A stretch of DNA of 64,000 nucleotides from PNAI01 sp035501735. Its GTDB lineage: Bacteria; Pseudomonadota; Alphaproteobacteria; Rhizobiales; Xanthobacteraceae. Shown here one piece after another: positions 1 through 8,737 of this stretch. Within the stretch, counting starts at the first letter, position 1; each line of letters starts with the position of its first letter. Location of the stretch: NCBI GenBank assembly GCA_035501735.1, contig DATJVR010000064.1, positions 1-64,000 on the forward strand, read 5' to 3'. Under the pieces are notes generated by a model. That model saw nothing but the letters and a program-made list of their open reading frames with translations, made no database searches and had not been told where the DNA came from. The position numbers and the translations under genes were made by a program.

Positions 1-56
1 AGTGCTCCCTCACCGCAAGCCCACTAGATCACGCATCGCCGTGCCGGATGCGAGTA

Positions 57-80
57 CCTCTCCCCGCACGCGGGGAGAGG
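57..80. repeat. GC-rich perfect inverted repeat
   Basis: Perfect hairpin: arm CCTCTCCCCGC (57-67), 2-base loop, arm GCGGGGAGAGG (70-80). It resembles the dispersed palindromic intergenic repeats common in Rhizobiales genomes. It lies outside any credible gene, and the 335 bases before the first gene hold only this and the next repeat. Confidence 0.75.
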
Positions 81-179
81 TCGGTGCGCTCTTGCGCGCC
101 GGGTGAGGGGGCCTCTCCACGAGTCTCAACCTACGAGTGGGCCACCTTTACCGCTCAGGTTCATGGCAACGCCCCCTCA

Positions 180-233
180 CCCCGACCCTACCCCGACCCT
201 ACCCCGACCCTCTCCCCGCAAGCGGGGCGAGGG
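180..233. repeat. 11-bp tandem repeat joined to a second inverted repeat
   Basis: Three copies of an 11-base unit CCCCGACCCTA (180-190, 191-201, 202-212; the last base of the third differs) run directly into a second hairpin: CCCTCTCCCCGC (208-219), AA, GCGGGGCGAGGG (222-233), with one mismatched pair. The hairpin core is the same as that at 57-80, so this is a second copy of the same dispersed repeat, expanded on its left side. Confidence 0.7.
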
Positions 234-334
234 AGCAGAGGCGCCATACCGCATAACGACTGCTCGATCGAGACGTGTGAATACGATAGCCCGAAGACGG
301 GGAGGGATTCAGGATCGCCGTGTGACGCGCTAAA

Positions 335-1285
335 TCAGAACGCGACCTTGTCGGCGCCCTTGAGGGCGAGGATTTCGCGGGCCTCGTCGGGAGTCGCAAT
401 GGTGAGGCCGAGGCCTTCGACGATCTGGCGGACCTGCTTGACCTGCTGGGCGTTCGATTCGGCGAGCTTGCCCGGACCGATCCACAAGGAATCCTCCAGG
501 CCCACTCGCACATTGCCGCCCATGGCGGCGGCCATGGCCGCGATCGGCATCTGGGCGCGGCCGGCGCCGAGCACGGACCACCGGTAGTTCTCGCGGCCGA
601 GCAGGCGGTCGGCGGTGCGGCGCATGTGCATGACGTCTTCGGGATGCGTGCCGATGCCACCGAGGATGCCGAACACCGACTGCACGAATAGCGGCGGCTC
701 GACCAGGCCGCGGTCGAGGAAATGCGCGAGATTGTAGAGGTGGCCGATGTCGTAGCACTCGAATTCGAACCGCGTCTGGTTGTTCTGGCAGGTCGCGAGG
801 ACGAATTCGATATCCTTGAAGGTGTTGCGGAAGATGAGATCGCGGGTGCCCTCGAGATAGGGCCGCTCCCAGTCGAACTTGAAAGTCTTGTAGCGCTTGA
901 GCATCGGGAACAGGGCGAAATTGATCGAGCCCATGTTGAGGCTCGCGACCTCCGGCTTGAATGTATGCGCGGGCGAAACGCGCTCCTCGACCCGCATCGT
1001 TGGCGAGCCCCCCGAGGTGAGATTGATCACCACATTGGAGCGCTGCTTGATGCGCTTGATGAAGCGGCCGAAGGCCTCGGGCGACTGGTCTGGCTTGCCG
1101 GTCTCCGGATTGCGCGCGTGCAAGTGCACAATGGCCGCGCCCGCCTCGGCGGCGCCGATCGCGGCGTCGACGATCTGGTCCGGCGTGATCGGCAGATAAG
1201 GCGACATCGACGGCGTGTGGATCGCGCCGGTAATCGCGCAGGTGATGATGACTTTGTTGTTGGTCTTACTGGCTGACTTGGCCAC
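335..1285 (-). CDS. 3-keto-5-aminohexanoate cleavage enzyme family protein (BKACE, DUF849)
   Basis: Beta-keto acid cleavage enzyme: family members condense a beta-keto acid with acetyl-CoA to give acetoacetate and a new CoA ester, using a divalent metal in a TIM barrel. Visible family marks are the metal-binding HLH pair (His54, His56) in IVHLHARNP and the third ligand Glu264 in VRVGLEDSLW near the C-terminal end of the barrel. The length (316 aa) is usual. The start is GTG, preceded by GGGAG at good spacing; no internal ATG gives the full first strand. The natural substrate cannot be read from sequence, since BKACE proteins accept many different beta-keto acids. It is divergent from the downstream exporter gene. 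Confidence 0.88.
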   Translation of the reverse strand: MAKSASKTNNKVIITCAITGAIHTPSMSPYLPITPDQIVDAAIGAAEAGAAIVHLHARNPETGKPDQSPEAFGRFIKRIKQRSNVVINLTSGGSPTMRVEERVSPAHTFKPEVASLNMGSINFALFPMLKRYKTFKFDWERPYLEGTRDLIFRNTFKDIEFVLATCQNNQTRFEFECYDIGHLYNLAHFLDRGLVEPPLFVQSVFGILGGIGTHPEDVMHMRRTADRLLGRENYRWSVLGAGRAQMPIAAMAAAMGGNVRVGLEDSLWIGPGKLAESNAQQVKQVRQIVEGLGLTIATPDEAREILALKGADKVAF

Positions 1286-1400
1286 GGCTTGCTCCCTGTT
1301 ACCGGCCTATCTTTACGGCGTTGTCCGCGATCACGCTAGGCTTGTGGACTGGCGCCCCATGGCGGACCAGCGTAGGAAAAATCGCGTGGATGAACATGCG

Positions 1401-2279
1401 ATGGGGCGCGGGCTTTCAACGGCAGTGATCGGCGTCGCTTGCGGCGTCGGTGCAGCCGTTTTCTGGGCCGCCGGGTTCGTGGCCGCGCGCCACGGCATTG
1501 CCATTGGCCTGGGTCCGGCCGACATGGCGCTGCATCGGTACCTCTGGTCCGGCCTGGCGCTGCTGCCGCTTGTGCCGGCCTATGGCGCGGCGGAGCTGCG
1601 AGCGGTCGGCTGGTTCCGCGCCATTATCCTCACGCTGCTCGCCGGCCCGCTGTTTGCGATGACGAGCTATGCTGGTTTTCTGCTCGTGCCGCTCGGGCAC
1701 GGCGGCGTGATTCAACCGTCGTGCGCCGCGATCGGCGGCCTCCTGCTTGCGACCGTCGTGCTCAAGGAGCATTTGCCGCTCCGCCGTTTGGCGGGAGCGC
1801 TCATCATCATCGTTGGCCTCGTCGTCATTGGCGGCGAGGCCATCGCCACCATCGGAACGCACGGACTCGCCGGCGACCTGATGTTTGTCGCGACCGGATT
1901 GTCGTTTGCAACCTTCGGCATACTGCTGCGGCGATGGGGGATTTCGGCCAACCGCTCGGTCGCTGTCGTGAGTGTGGTCGCGCTGCTTTACGTTCCCTTT
2001 CACTGGTGGCTGTTCGGTTTTGAGCGGATGATCGCTGCCGGCTTTTTCGAAAATCTGCTGCAGGCCGTGGTTCAGGGCATATTGGCCGGCCCAGGCTCGA
2101 CCTATCTGTTCACCCGCTCGGTCGTCACGCTCGGCGCCGGCCGCGCCACCGTTTTCCCGTCACTGGTCCCGGGGTTCACATTGCTGATCGGATTTCTCGT
2201 ACTCGGCGAGGTGCCGAGCCTGCTGCAGCTCCTGGGCTTTGTCATCGTGCTGATCGGATTCCAGTTCACCCAGCGATGA
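1401..2279 (+). CDS. EamA/DMT-family transporter
   Basis: Integral membrane protein of 292 aa with about ten hydrophobic segments, in two EamA-type halves, as in drug/metabolite transporter superfamily exporters. The C-terminal half carries the typical FPSLVPGFTLLIGFLVLGEV stretch. The open frame extends upstream into the divergent BKACE gene. ATG 1401 is chosen because transmembrane helix 1 starts directly after it and the length then fits the family; ATG 1359 is an alternative. The stop codon directly abuts the stop of the convergent acyl-CoA dehydrogenase, with no intervening base. Substrate unknown. Confidence 0.85.
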   Translation: MGRGLSTAVIGVACGVGAAVFWAAGFVAARHGIAIGLGPADMALHRYLWSGLALLPLVPAYGAAELRAVGWFRAIILTLLAGPLFAMTSYAGFLLVPLGHGGVIQPSCAAIGGLLLATVVLKEHLPLRRLAGALIIIVGLVVIGGEAIATIGTHGLAGDLMFVATGLSFATFGILLRRWGISANRSVAVVSVVALLYVPFHWWLFGFERMIAAGFFENLLQAVVQGILAGPGSTYLFTRSVVTLGAGRATVFPSLVPGFTLLIGFLVLGEVPSLLQLLGFVIVLIGFQFTQR

Positions 2280-3521
2280 TCATATTTCCGGCCCGGCGTA
2301 TTTACCGGCGGTCTGCGGGAACATCGCCTTGACGATCTTGAATTTTGAAATATCCACCGTCGCGTCCATATGCAGGAAGATCGCGGCATCGCGCAAAAGC
2401 TTTTCAATGCCGAAGTCGAGCATCATGCCATTGCCGCCGTGCAACTCGACCGCGTGCTGGCAGACTTTCATGATCTCCTCCGAGGCGAACAGCTTGACCA
2501 TGTTGCACAATACGTCGGCGTCAGGCGCGTTGTCGTCGACCGCGCACGCGGCGCGATCGAGCAGCGCTCGCACCGCCTCGATCCGCGTCGCCATGTCGGC
2601 GAGCCGCAGCGCCACCGCCTGATGCTTGATCAGGATTCGGCCGCCCTGCACGTATTGCTGCACGTATTTCGACGAATCCTCGAACGCACGCACGCCGACG
2701 CCGAGATTTTTCGAAGCTTGAATGATCTTGCCCGGCCGGAAATAAACGCCGGCCTTGCCCAGCGCATCGTTTTCCACCAGCAGATGATCATCGGGTACGT
2801 ACATATCCTCGAACACCAGCTCGCCGTTGTTCATGAAGCGGCAGCCGAGCGTCTCGTTGCAGCGCGCGACCGTCAATCCCGGCGTTTCACGCGGCACCAG
2901 GAATGACGACGTGCCCTGCATCATCCCGACTTGCGGGTTGGAATTGGCATAGACCACGTAGAGGCCGGCGTCGTAGCCGTTCGAGATGAATTGCTTGCGG
3001 CCGTTGATCACCCAACCGCCGTTTTTCTTCATTGCGCGGGTCTGCATCGCGGCTTCCGGCACGTTGTAGGGCAACCAGCGATCCGACGCTCCGCGCGGTT
3101 CGGTCAGGCAGTGCGCCAGCAGGAATTGCGGGTCCTCCAACAGGCGGCCGAACCATTTTTCCTGCAGGTGCCTGGGCGCAAGATTGCGCAGCAGCACGGA
3201 GACCTTCCAGTTCTGCACCAATTTATCGGCTAGGCCGGAATCGCCGCGCGCGATCTCTTCGGAGATGATGGCGAACGTCCTCACTTCCGTTTTCGGATCG
3301 AGCTCGATGCCGCCGAACTCCTCCGGTACGCCAAGCGTGCGGATGCCGATGCTCTCGGCGCCTTCCAAAATCTCTTTCGGCAGCCGATCCTCCGGCGTCA
3401 TGATCCATTCGCGCTGCCAGTTGCCGCGAATGAACGGTATGACGACGTCATCGACGAATTGGCGGCATGATTGCCGCATCAGACGCTGTTCTTCGGACAG
3501 ATCGCGGTCGGCAGTGGTCAT
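2280..3521 (-). CDS. Acyl-CoA dehydrogenase family protein with Asp in place of the catalytic Glu
   Basis: FAD-dependent acyl-CoA dehydrogenase fold, 413 aa. The order is an N-terminal helical domain, a middle beta domain (LAHCLTEPRGASD, GWVINGRKQFISNG), then a C-terminal helical domain with VELHGGNGMMLDFGIEKLLRDA. In the mammalian medium-chain enzyme the catalytic base sits in the motif YEGT shortly after RDA; here the aligned residues are MDAT, so Asp386 replaces Glu and Ala replaces Gly. The enzyme may act on an unusual CoA ester, act as an oxidase or other acyl-CoA enzyme, or have shifted its base. It is transcribed towards the EamA gene and ends exactly where that gene ends. Confidence 0.88.
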   Translation of the reverse strand: MTTADRDLSEEQRLMRQSCRQFVDDVVIPFIRGNWQREWIMTPEDRLPKEILEGAESIGIRTLGVPEEFGGIELDPKTEVRTFAIISEEIARGDSGLADKLVQNWKVSVLLRNLAPRHLQEKWFGRLLEDPQFLLAHCLTEPRGASDRWLPYNVPEAAMQTRAMKKNGGWVINGRKQFISNGYDAGLYVVYANSNPQVGMMQGTSSFLVPRETPGLTVARCNETLGCRFMNNGELVFEDMYVPDDHLLVENDALGKAGVYFRPGKIIQASKNLGVGVRAFEDSSKYVQQYVQGGRILIKHQAVALRLADMATRIEAVRALLDRAACAVDDNAPDADVLCNMVKLFASEEIMKVCQHAVELHGGNGMMLDFGIEKLLRDAAIFLHMDATVDISKFKIVKAMFPQTAGKYAGPEI

Positions 3522-3704
3522 GGAGAATCCCCTCCGTCGTTCGCTTGCCGTCGGAACGGCTCATCGGCGAAGCCCGCCGGATCATGCTCCGCCCGCCGCC
3601 TCCGGTCTACCTTGGCTCGCCGAATGCCGACAATGGGATGTGCCGACCCTGATCGCGCTGCTATATGATCGTCCGACCTGACTGGCGGCGGAAGGGATCA
3701 GGCC

Positions 3705-5027
3705 ATGGATGATCTCGGGCAGCTCCTCGATACGATGGGCGAGACGTTCCGTTCTTTCGGCGCGGAATTCACCAGCATTTGGTTCCCGATCCAGATCGCG
3801 TTGATCCTGCTGGCCGCCGCCATCGCCTATGGATTGGCGATGCTGATGCGCCGCCGCATCGATTTCAAAGCGGTGTTGAAGGGCTGGCCGACGGTCTTCC
3901 GGCAATTGGTGTTTGCCACGGCCGGGAACCTGACAATTATCATTTTTGCGCTTTTAACGGCGACGATTCATAGCGCGCTACTGGAGATAACAACTCCGGC
4001 GCGCAGCTATCTCCTGCAGGTCGCGACCAGTCTGGCCGCCGCCTGGATCGTGATCTCGCTCTTCGCGTCGCTGCTGCGCAATCATTTCGTCAATCGCATC
4101 GTCGCGATCTGCGCCTGGACCATCGCCGCGCTCAGTATTCTCGGCCTGCTTGGCAATGCCACCAAGATGCTCGACTCCGTGGGCATCGGCATTGGCGGCG
4201 GCTCGCGGATCTCGCTGCTGCTGATTTTAAAAACCGCCGTTTTCCTGCTGGTGACGTTGTGGCTCGCGGTCGTCGTCGGAAATTTCCTCGACAAGCGCGT
4301 TCAGAGGATCAGCGATCTCACACCCTCGATCCAGATTCTGCTCGGCAAAGTAATCCGGCTTTCGCTCATCGCGCTTGCCATTGCTGTCGTGCTCAATGCG
4401 GTCGGTATCGATCTTTCTGCTCTCGCCCTTTTCTCCGGCGCGGTCGGCGTCGGTGTCGGCTTCGGCCTGCAGAAGATCGTTTCCAATCTGGTCAGCGGCA
4501 TAATTCTGCTCGCCGACAAATCGATCAAGCCGGGCGATGTTATCACGGTCGGCGACAATTCCGGGTCGGTGCGAACGATCGGTGCGCGCTACACGCTGGT
4601 CGTGATGCGCGACGGCCGCGAGATACTGCTTCCCAACGAGGATTTGGTGACCCAGCGGGTCGTCAACTGGTCGCATTCGAACGACTTGGTGCGATTGGAG
4701 GTGCCGTTCGGCGTCAGCTACGACAGCGACCCGCACGCGGTCAGCAAGCTCGCACTTGCGGTAATCGCCCCCATTTCACGCATAATGCCGCAACCGGCGG
4801 CGGCCTGCTATCTCACTGGTTTTGGCGAATCCTCGCTCGACTTCGTGTTGCGTTTCTGGATCTGCGATCCGATTGAGGGCACCACCAACATTCGCGGCGA
4901 GGTCATGCTGGCGCTGTGGGACGCCTTTAAGCGCGAGGGCATCGAGATTCCCTACCCCGTGCGTAATCTGCGCCTCACCGATGCGGCACGCACCGCTCTG
5001 GACCGCACCGCACAGAAATCGGCGTGA
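3705..5027 (+). CDS. MscS-family mechanosensitive ion channel
   Basis: Small-conductance mechanosensitive channel of the inner membrane, protecting against hypo-osmotic shock. The 440-aa protein has four to five N-terminal membrane segments, then the family pore and beta domain from about residue 246: GVGVGFGLQKIVSNLVSG, IKPGDVI, and the beta-domain pattern ending in LLPNEDLVTQRVVNWSHSN. A mixed alpha/beta C-terminal cage domain follows. The start is well supported by a GGAAGGGA ribosome site just upstream. It is larger than minimal MscS (about 286 aa), with extra N-terminal helices. It stands alone between divergent and convergent neighbours. Confidence 0.93.
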   Translation: MDDLGQLLDTMGETFRSFGAEFTSIWFPIQIALILLAAAIAYGLAMLMRRRIDFKAVLKGWPTVFRQLVFATAGNLTIIIFALLTATIHSALLEITTPARSYLLQVATSLAAAWIVISLFASLLRNHFVNRIVAICAWTIAALSILGLLGNATKMLDSVGIGIGGGSRISLLLILKTAVFLLVTLWLAVVVGNFLDKRVQRISDLTPSIQILLGKVIRLSLIALAIAVVLNAVGIDLSALALFSGAVGVGVGFGLQKIVSNLVSGIILLADKSIKPGDVITVGDNSGSVRTIGARYTLVVMRDGREILLPNEDLVTQRVVNWSHSNDLVRLEVPFGVSYDSDPHAVSKLALAVIAPISRIMPQPAAACYLTGFGESSLDFVLRFWICDPIEGTTNIRGEVMLALWDAFKREGIEIPYPVRNLRLTDAARTALDRTAQKSA

Positions 5028-5051
5028 TCCGCGTCGTATTTGTTTTAGAAA

Positions 5052-7034
5052 TTATGCCGCTTCACTCGATGGATTCAATTTCCGATCGGCCATCGTTGCG
5101 ATGTCGTATCGAGGCACATCGATGTGGAAGATCGTCCCTCCGGACGGCGCGTCATCGCAGCCGACCTCGCCTCCGAGGCGGTTCATGATCTCTTTGACGA
5201 TGCTCAAGCCCAGTCCGGTGCCGCCTTTTAAGCGGGCGTCCGATGCATCCACCTGGGCAAATTTATCGAAGATGCGAGTTTTGTAATCATCGGGAATACC
5301 CGGACCGTGATCGCGCACGGCGATACGCCAGAACCTGTCCCGCTTCTCGATCGATACCAGGACCTCGCCGCCTGGCGGAGAGAACTTGACCGCATTGGAC
5401 AACAGATTGGCCATGACCTGCATGAGGCGATCAGGATCGGCGTAAACCGCACATTCAACGGTCGGCCAATCCGACTGCACTCGCACGTTGAATTTTTTCG
5501 CGAAAGGCCGATTTGCGTCGATCGCCCGTTCGACTGGAAGCTTGGCGTCGATGCACTGAAAGTCGAACGCCATCTTCCCCGTTTTGATCCTCTCGAAATC
5601 GAGAATGTCGCTGAGCAACCCGGTCAATCTCTTGCAGTTGGCCTGCGCCATTCCGATCAGACGCACGGCCGCATCCGGAAGGTCGCCGCCGGCTCCGCCC
5701 ATCAGCAAGCCCAACGGACCCGCAATCGCGGTAACCGGAGTGCGCATTTCGTGGTTCACGGTTGCGATGAATTCGTCCTTCATGCGCGCGATGCGCTTTT
5801 GTTCGGTCACGTCGCGACCAATGAAGAAATGACGTTGTTCGGGTTCGGACCACACGCCGGACCATTCCAGCATGACGATACGGCCATTCTTATGAAAATA
5901 TCTGGTCGCAAAATTGCGGATCAGATGGCCGCGCCTCGCGCGGCGCATTTCCGCACGGATGGCATCGAGATCATCCGGATAGAGAAAATCAATGGCGTTG
6001 CGCCCGACCATTTCCTCTGGTGAAAATCCGAGGATCGCGGTCGAACTCGGGCTGACACGAAGAAACGTACCTTTCCGGTCTACCACAAGGATCAAATCGA
6101 GCGACGTATCGAAAATGCGGCGGCGTTCCTCGGCTTCGTGCCTGTGTTCCTTTTGCTCTGCGGCGAGCAGGACGGCAAGTTGCGCGTATAGCGCTCCGGT
6201 TTCGAGCAGCAAGACCAGCAAAACGGTGGTAGCGGCAAGAAGGCCATAAGCCCGGCCGGCATAGAACCCGACATCGAAACGACCGGCGTTAAGTCCGGCG
6301 CTGAGCGCCACATCGAACAGCCATGCGCACATGACGACCATCAGCCACAGGTCGAGCACGGTATGCGGCCGCCGCAAGAGCAAGACCGAGAGTGCGACGA
6401 GGCTCAATGTCCAGATCAGCGAAATGACGAAGATCATGGATGAAGAGTAGTGGTTGCCTCTCATGATGTCGGGCAGAAGCCCCTGCCCCGCCGTGGCGAG
6501 CCCAGCCAGCGCAGCAACGGCGGCTGCAGTGATTACGATATTGAGCAATATGGCAAAGCGAGCCGACCCGCGCGGCCGAGCGGTTTCGCCGTTCTTGCCT
6601 TTAAGCAGTCCATACGCGATCACGACGATAGGAAAGACGCCGTGCCAACATATGTAAAGCCATGCGGTACTCTGCGGCCCCGCGCCGAGCAGTCCTTTCG
6701 GCGCAAACAGGCCCGGAAAAGTGAGCGCATGCGGAATGGTCATGAATGCGGTGAACAGATATCCCGCGGCAAGCACATAAAGCGCGCGGGCACGCAATAT
6801 GTTGAACTGTCCGAAGAGCATGGCCGCGGTAATCAGATCGGTGATGGCGAGCGCCGATTCGTAGACCGGAATGAACGCCCAGACTTCGGGCAATGGCCGG
6901 CGCGCAAACGGAAGCAAGACGGCAAAAATCAACAGAGAGAGTATTACGACCGCAAAAGCGCGTCGGCGGTCGCGCCGCTGCACCGGCAAGGATGAGAGGA
7001 AGATCGCCTGGTCCGCCGTGACCGGAAGCGCCAT
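5052..7034 (-). CDS. MASE4-PAS sensor histidine kinase
   Basis: Membrane-bound sensor kinase of 660 aa. Residues 25-290 form a polytopic membrane sensor resembling the MASE4 domain (about eight helices). PAS domain about 304-412 (IFDTSLDLILVVD to FIGRDVTEQKR). HisKA phosphoacceptor His428 in EFIATVNHEMRTPVT. The ATPase domain has an N box (NLLSNAVKFS), G1 (DHGPGIP) and G2 (GGTGLGLSIVK). There is no receiver domain and no adjacent response regulator, so the partner is elsewhere. Its catalytic half closely resembles that of the kinase at 35.8-37.8 kb (both end GG.VG.DDAP.GGTIF), which points to a common origin or shared partner. Confidence 0.92.
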   Translation of the reverse strand: MALPVTADQAIFLSSLPVQRRDRRRAFAVVILSLLIFAVLLPFARRPLPEVWAFIPVYESALAITDLITAAMLFGQFNILRARALYVLAAGYLFTAFMTIPHALTFPGLFAPKGLLGAGPQSTAWLYICWHGVFPIVVIAYGLLKGKNGETARPRGSARFAILLNIVITAAAVAALAGLATAGQGLLPDIMRGNHYSSSMIFVISLIWTLSLVALSVLLLRRPHTVLDLWLMVVMCAWLFDVALSAGLNAGRFDVGFYAGRAYGLLAATTVLLVLLLETGALYAQLAVLLAAEQKEHRHEAEERRRIFDTSLDLILVVDRKGTFLRVSPSSTAILGFSPEEMVGRNAIDFLYPDDLDAIRAEMRRARRGHLIRNFATRYFHKNGRIVMLEWSGVWSEPEQRHFFIGRDVTEQKRIARMKDEFIATVNHEMRTPVTAIAGPLGLLMGGAGGDLPDAAVRLIGMAQANCKRLTGLLSDILDFERIKTGKMAFDFQCIDAKLPVERAIDANRPFAKKFNVRVQSDWPTVECAVYADPDRLMQVMANLLSNAVKFSPPGGEVLVSIEKRDRFWRIAVRDHGPGIPDDYKTRIFDKFAQVDASDARLKGGTGLGLSIVKEIMNRLGGEVGCDDAPSGGTIFHIDVPRYDIATMADRKLNPSSEAA

Positions 7035-7383
7035 TCACTGCTCCACCATGGAGGTTGGACCGAATTTGCCAGCGTGCCCCGATTTCAAAATGTTGCCAGT
7101 GGCATGCATCGCGCCGGCCCTGATTGTTCCAGCTTCTCAATTTTCAGATAACCGGCGAGCATCCACTGAACCGTTGAATTTTTTCGCTAAGCCTCACGGA
7201 AAATTCGCGCAAGTCCGGCAACGATTTTGGGATAAGTACAATGACGGAGTGAATTGGCGCGTTGATCAGAGCTGAAAGGATTGGTGCTGTTCTGCGAAGA
7301 ACAAATGGCAGTATGCGATAACTGACCGAAGGTCAGCCTGGGCTCACGATCGACCTTAGATCGGCCGGATCGCCGGGTGACGG
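7035..7383. other. Intergenic region, 349 bases, one small hairpin
   Basis: No gene is supported here. A short perfect hairpin CTGACC-GAA-GGTCAG lies at 7322-7336, downstream of the aminotransferase stop on the minus strand, but no T-tract follows it, so a terminator is not certain. The rest shows nothing recognisable. Confidence 0.5.
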
Positions 7384-8565
7384 CTAAGCCGCCTTGCGGT
7401 TTGCCAGGAACTCGCCCATGCGGCTCAGCGCCTTCAAGATGTTCTCGGTCGAATTGGCGTAGGACAGCCGCACATAACCTTCGCCGAGAATTCCGAAATC
7501 CGGCCCGCCGATGATCGCCACTCCCGCATCGTCGAGCAACGAAGCCGCAAGCGCCTTGGCCTTCCACCCCGTGCGCTTGACATTCGGAAAGGCGTAGAAC
7601 GCGCCCTTGGGCGTGGCGCACGACACGCCCGGCAATTTGTTCAAGCCCGCGACTACCACTTTGCGCCGCTTGTCGAACTCGGCGACCATTTTGTGAACCT
7701 CGTCTTGCGGGCCTTTGAGCGCGGCAAGTCCGGCATATTGAGCCGAAGCATTGACGCAGGAATGTAGGTTCACCGCGAGCTTGCGCGCGAATTCGTAGAG
7801 CTTCCCCGGCCACACCGCGTAACCGAGCCGCCAACCGGTCATGGCGTAGGTTTTCGACCAGCCGTTGAGCAGGATCAGCCGATCGCGGATTGACGGATAG
7901 GAGAGCAGGCACACGTGCGTCTCCCCGTCGTAGACCATGTGGTCATAGATCTCGTCCGACATCACGCACACGTCTGGCCAGCGCTCGAGCCCGGCGACGA
8001 GCTTATCCACTTCGCGCTTGCCCGTGACGCCGCCGGTCGGATTGGCCGGCGAATTGAGGATGAGTAGCCGCGTCTGCGGCGTAATCAGCTTCAGCGTCTC
8101 CTCGGCGGAGAACGCGAAGCCGTTCTCCTCGCGGATCGGCACCGGCACCGGCCGCGCACCGGTATACTCGATCATGGACCGGTATATTGGAAAGCCGGGA
8201 TCGGGATAGAGGATGTCGGCACCCGGCTCGCCGAACATCAGGATCGACATGAACATGGTCGGTTTGCCGCCCGGCATGATCATCACGCTGTCCGGCGACA
8301 CCTCGACCTTGAACCGTTTGTTGAGATCGGCGGCGACTGCTTCGCGCAGCGGCAAAATGCCGACCGCCGGAGTATAGCCGTGATGGCCGTCGCGCAGCGC
8401 TTTGATCGCCGCCTCGACGATGAACTCCGGCGTGCGGAAATCCGGTTGGCCGATGCCGAGATTGATGATGTCGCGGCCCTGCGCGGCCAGCGCGTTGGCG
8501 CGCGCCAGCACGGCAAAGGCGTTCTCCTCCCCGATGCGGTCGAAGGCGGCGATGGTTTTCAGCAT
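7384..8565 (-). CDS. Pyridoxal-phosphate aminotransferase, class I/II
   Basis: Fold-type I aminotransferase, 393 aa. Signatures: LGIGQPDF near the N-terminus, LNSPANPTGGV, the DEIYDHMVYDG region, and the PLP Schiff-base lysine in LNGWSKTYAMTGWRLGY. The YAGLAALKG and C-terminal arginine region (YVRLSYANS) complete the substrate site. An open frame continues 33 codons upstream; ATG 8565 is chosen because the family begins at this point and GGGATGA precedes it. The aspartate/alanine-type subgroup is likely, but substrate specificity is not determinable here. It is monocistronic as far as the sequence shows. Confidence 0.9.
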   Translation of the reverse strand: MLKTIAAFDRIGEENAFAVLARANALAAQGRDIINLGIGQPDFRTPEFIVEAAIKALRDGHHGYTPAVGILPLREAVAADLNKRFKVEVSPDSVMIMPGGKPTMFMSILMFGEPGADILYPDPGFPIYRSMIEYTGARPVPVPIREENGFAFSAEETLKLITPQTRLLILNSPANPTGGVTGKREVDKLVAGLERWPDVCVMSDEIYDHMVYDGETHVCLLSYPSIRDRLILLNGWSKTYAMTGWRLGYAVWPGKLYEFARKLAVNLHSCVNASAQYAGLAALKGPQDEVHKMVAEFDKRRKVVVAGLNKLPGVSCATPKGAFYAFPNVKRTGWKAKALAASLLDDAGVAIIGGPDFGILGEGYVRLSYANSTENILKALSRMGEFLANRKAA

Positions 8566-8737
8566 GGCGTCATCCCGGCTGCGTTGTGGTTGTTCGGCCT
8601 CTATTAGCAGCGTTGCCGGCGCGCCCGTCAATGGGACGATTCTCTCGCCGCGCGATCTGAACATCCGTCATTTTCGTCACTTCGAAAATGATGCGCCGGT
8701 CAGACAAGGTACCGATAGGGTTGCGGCATGCTGGCCG

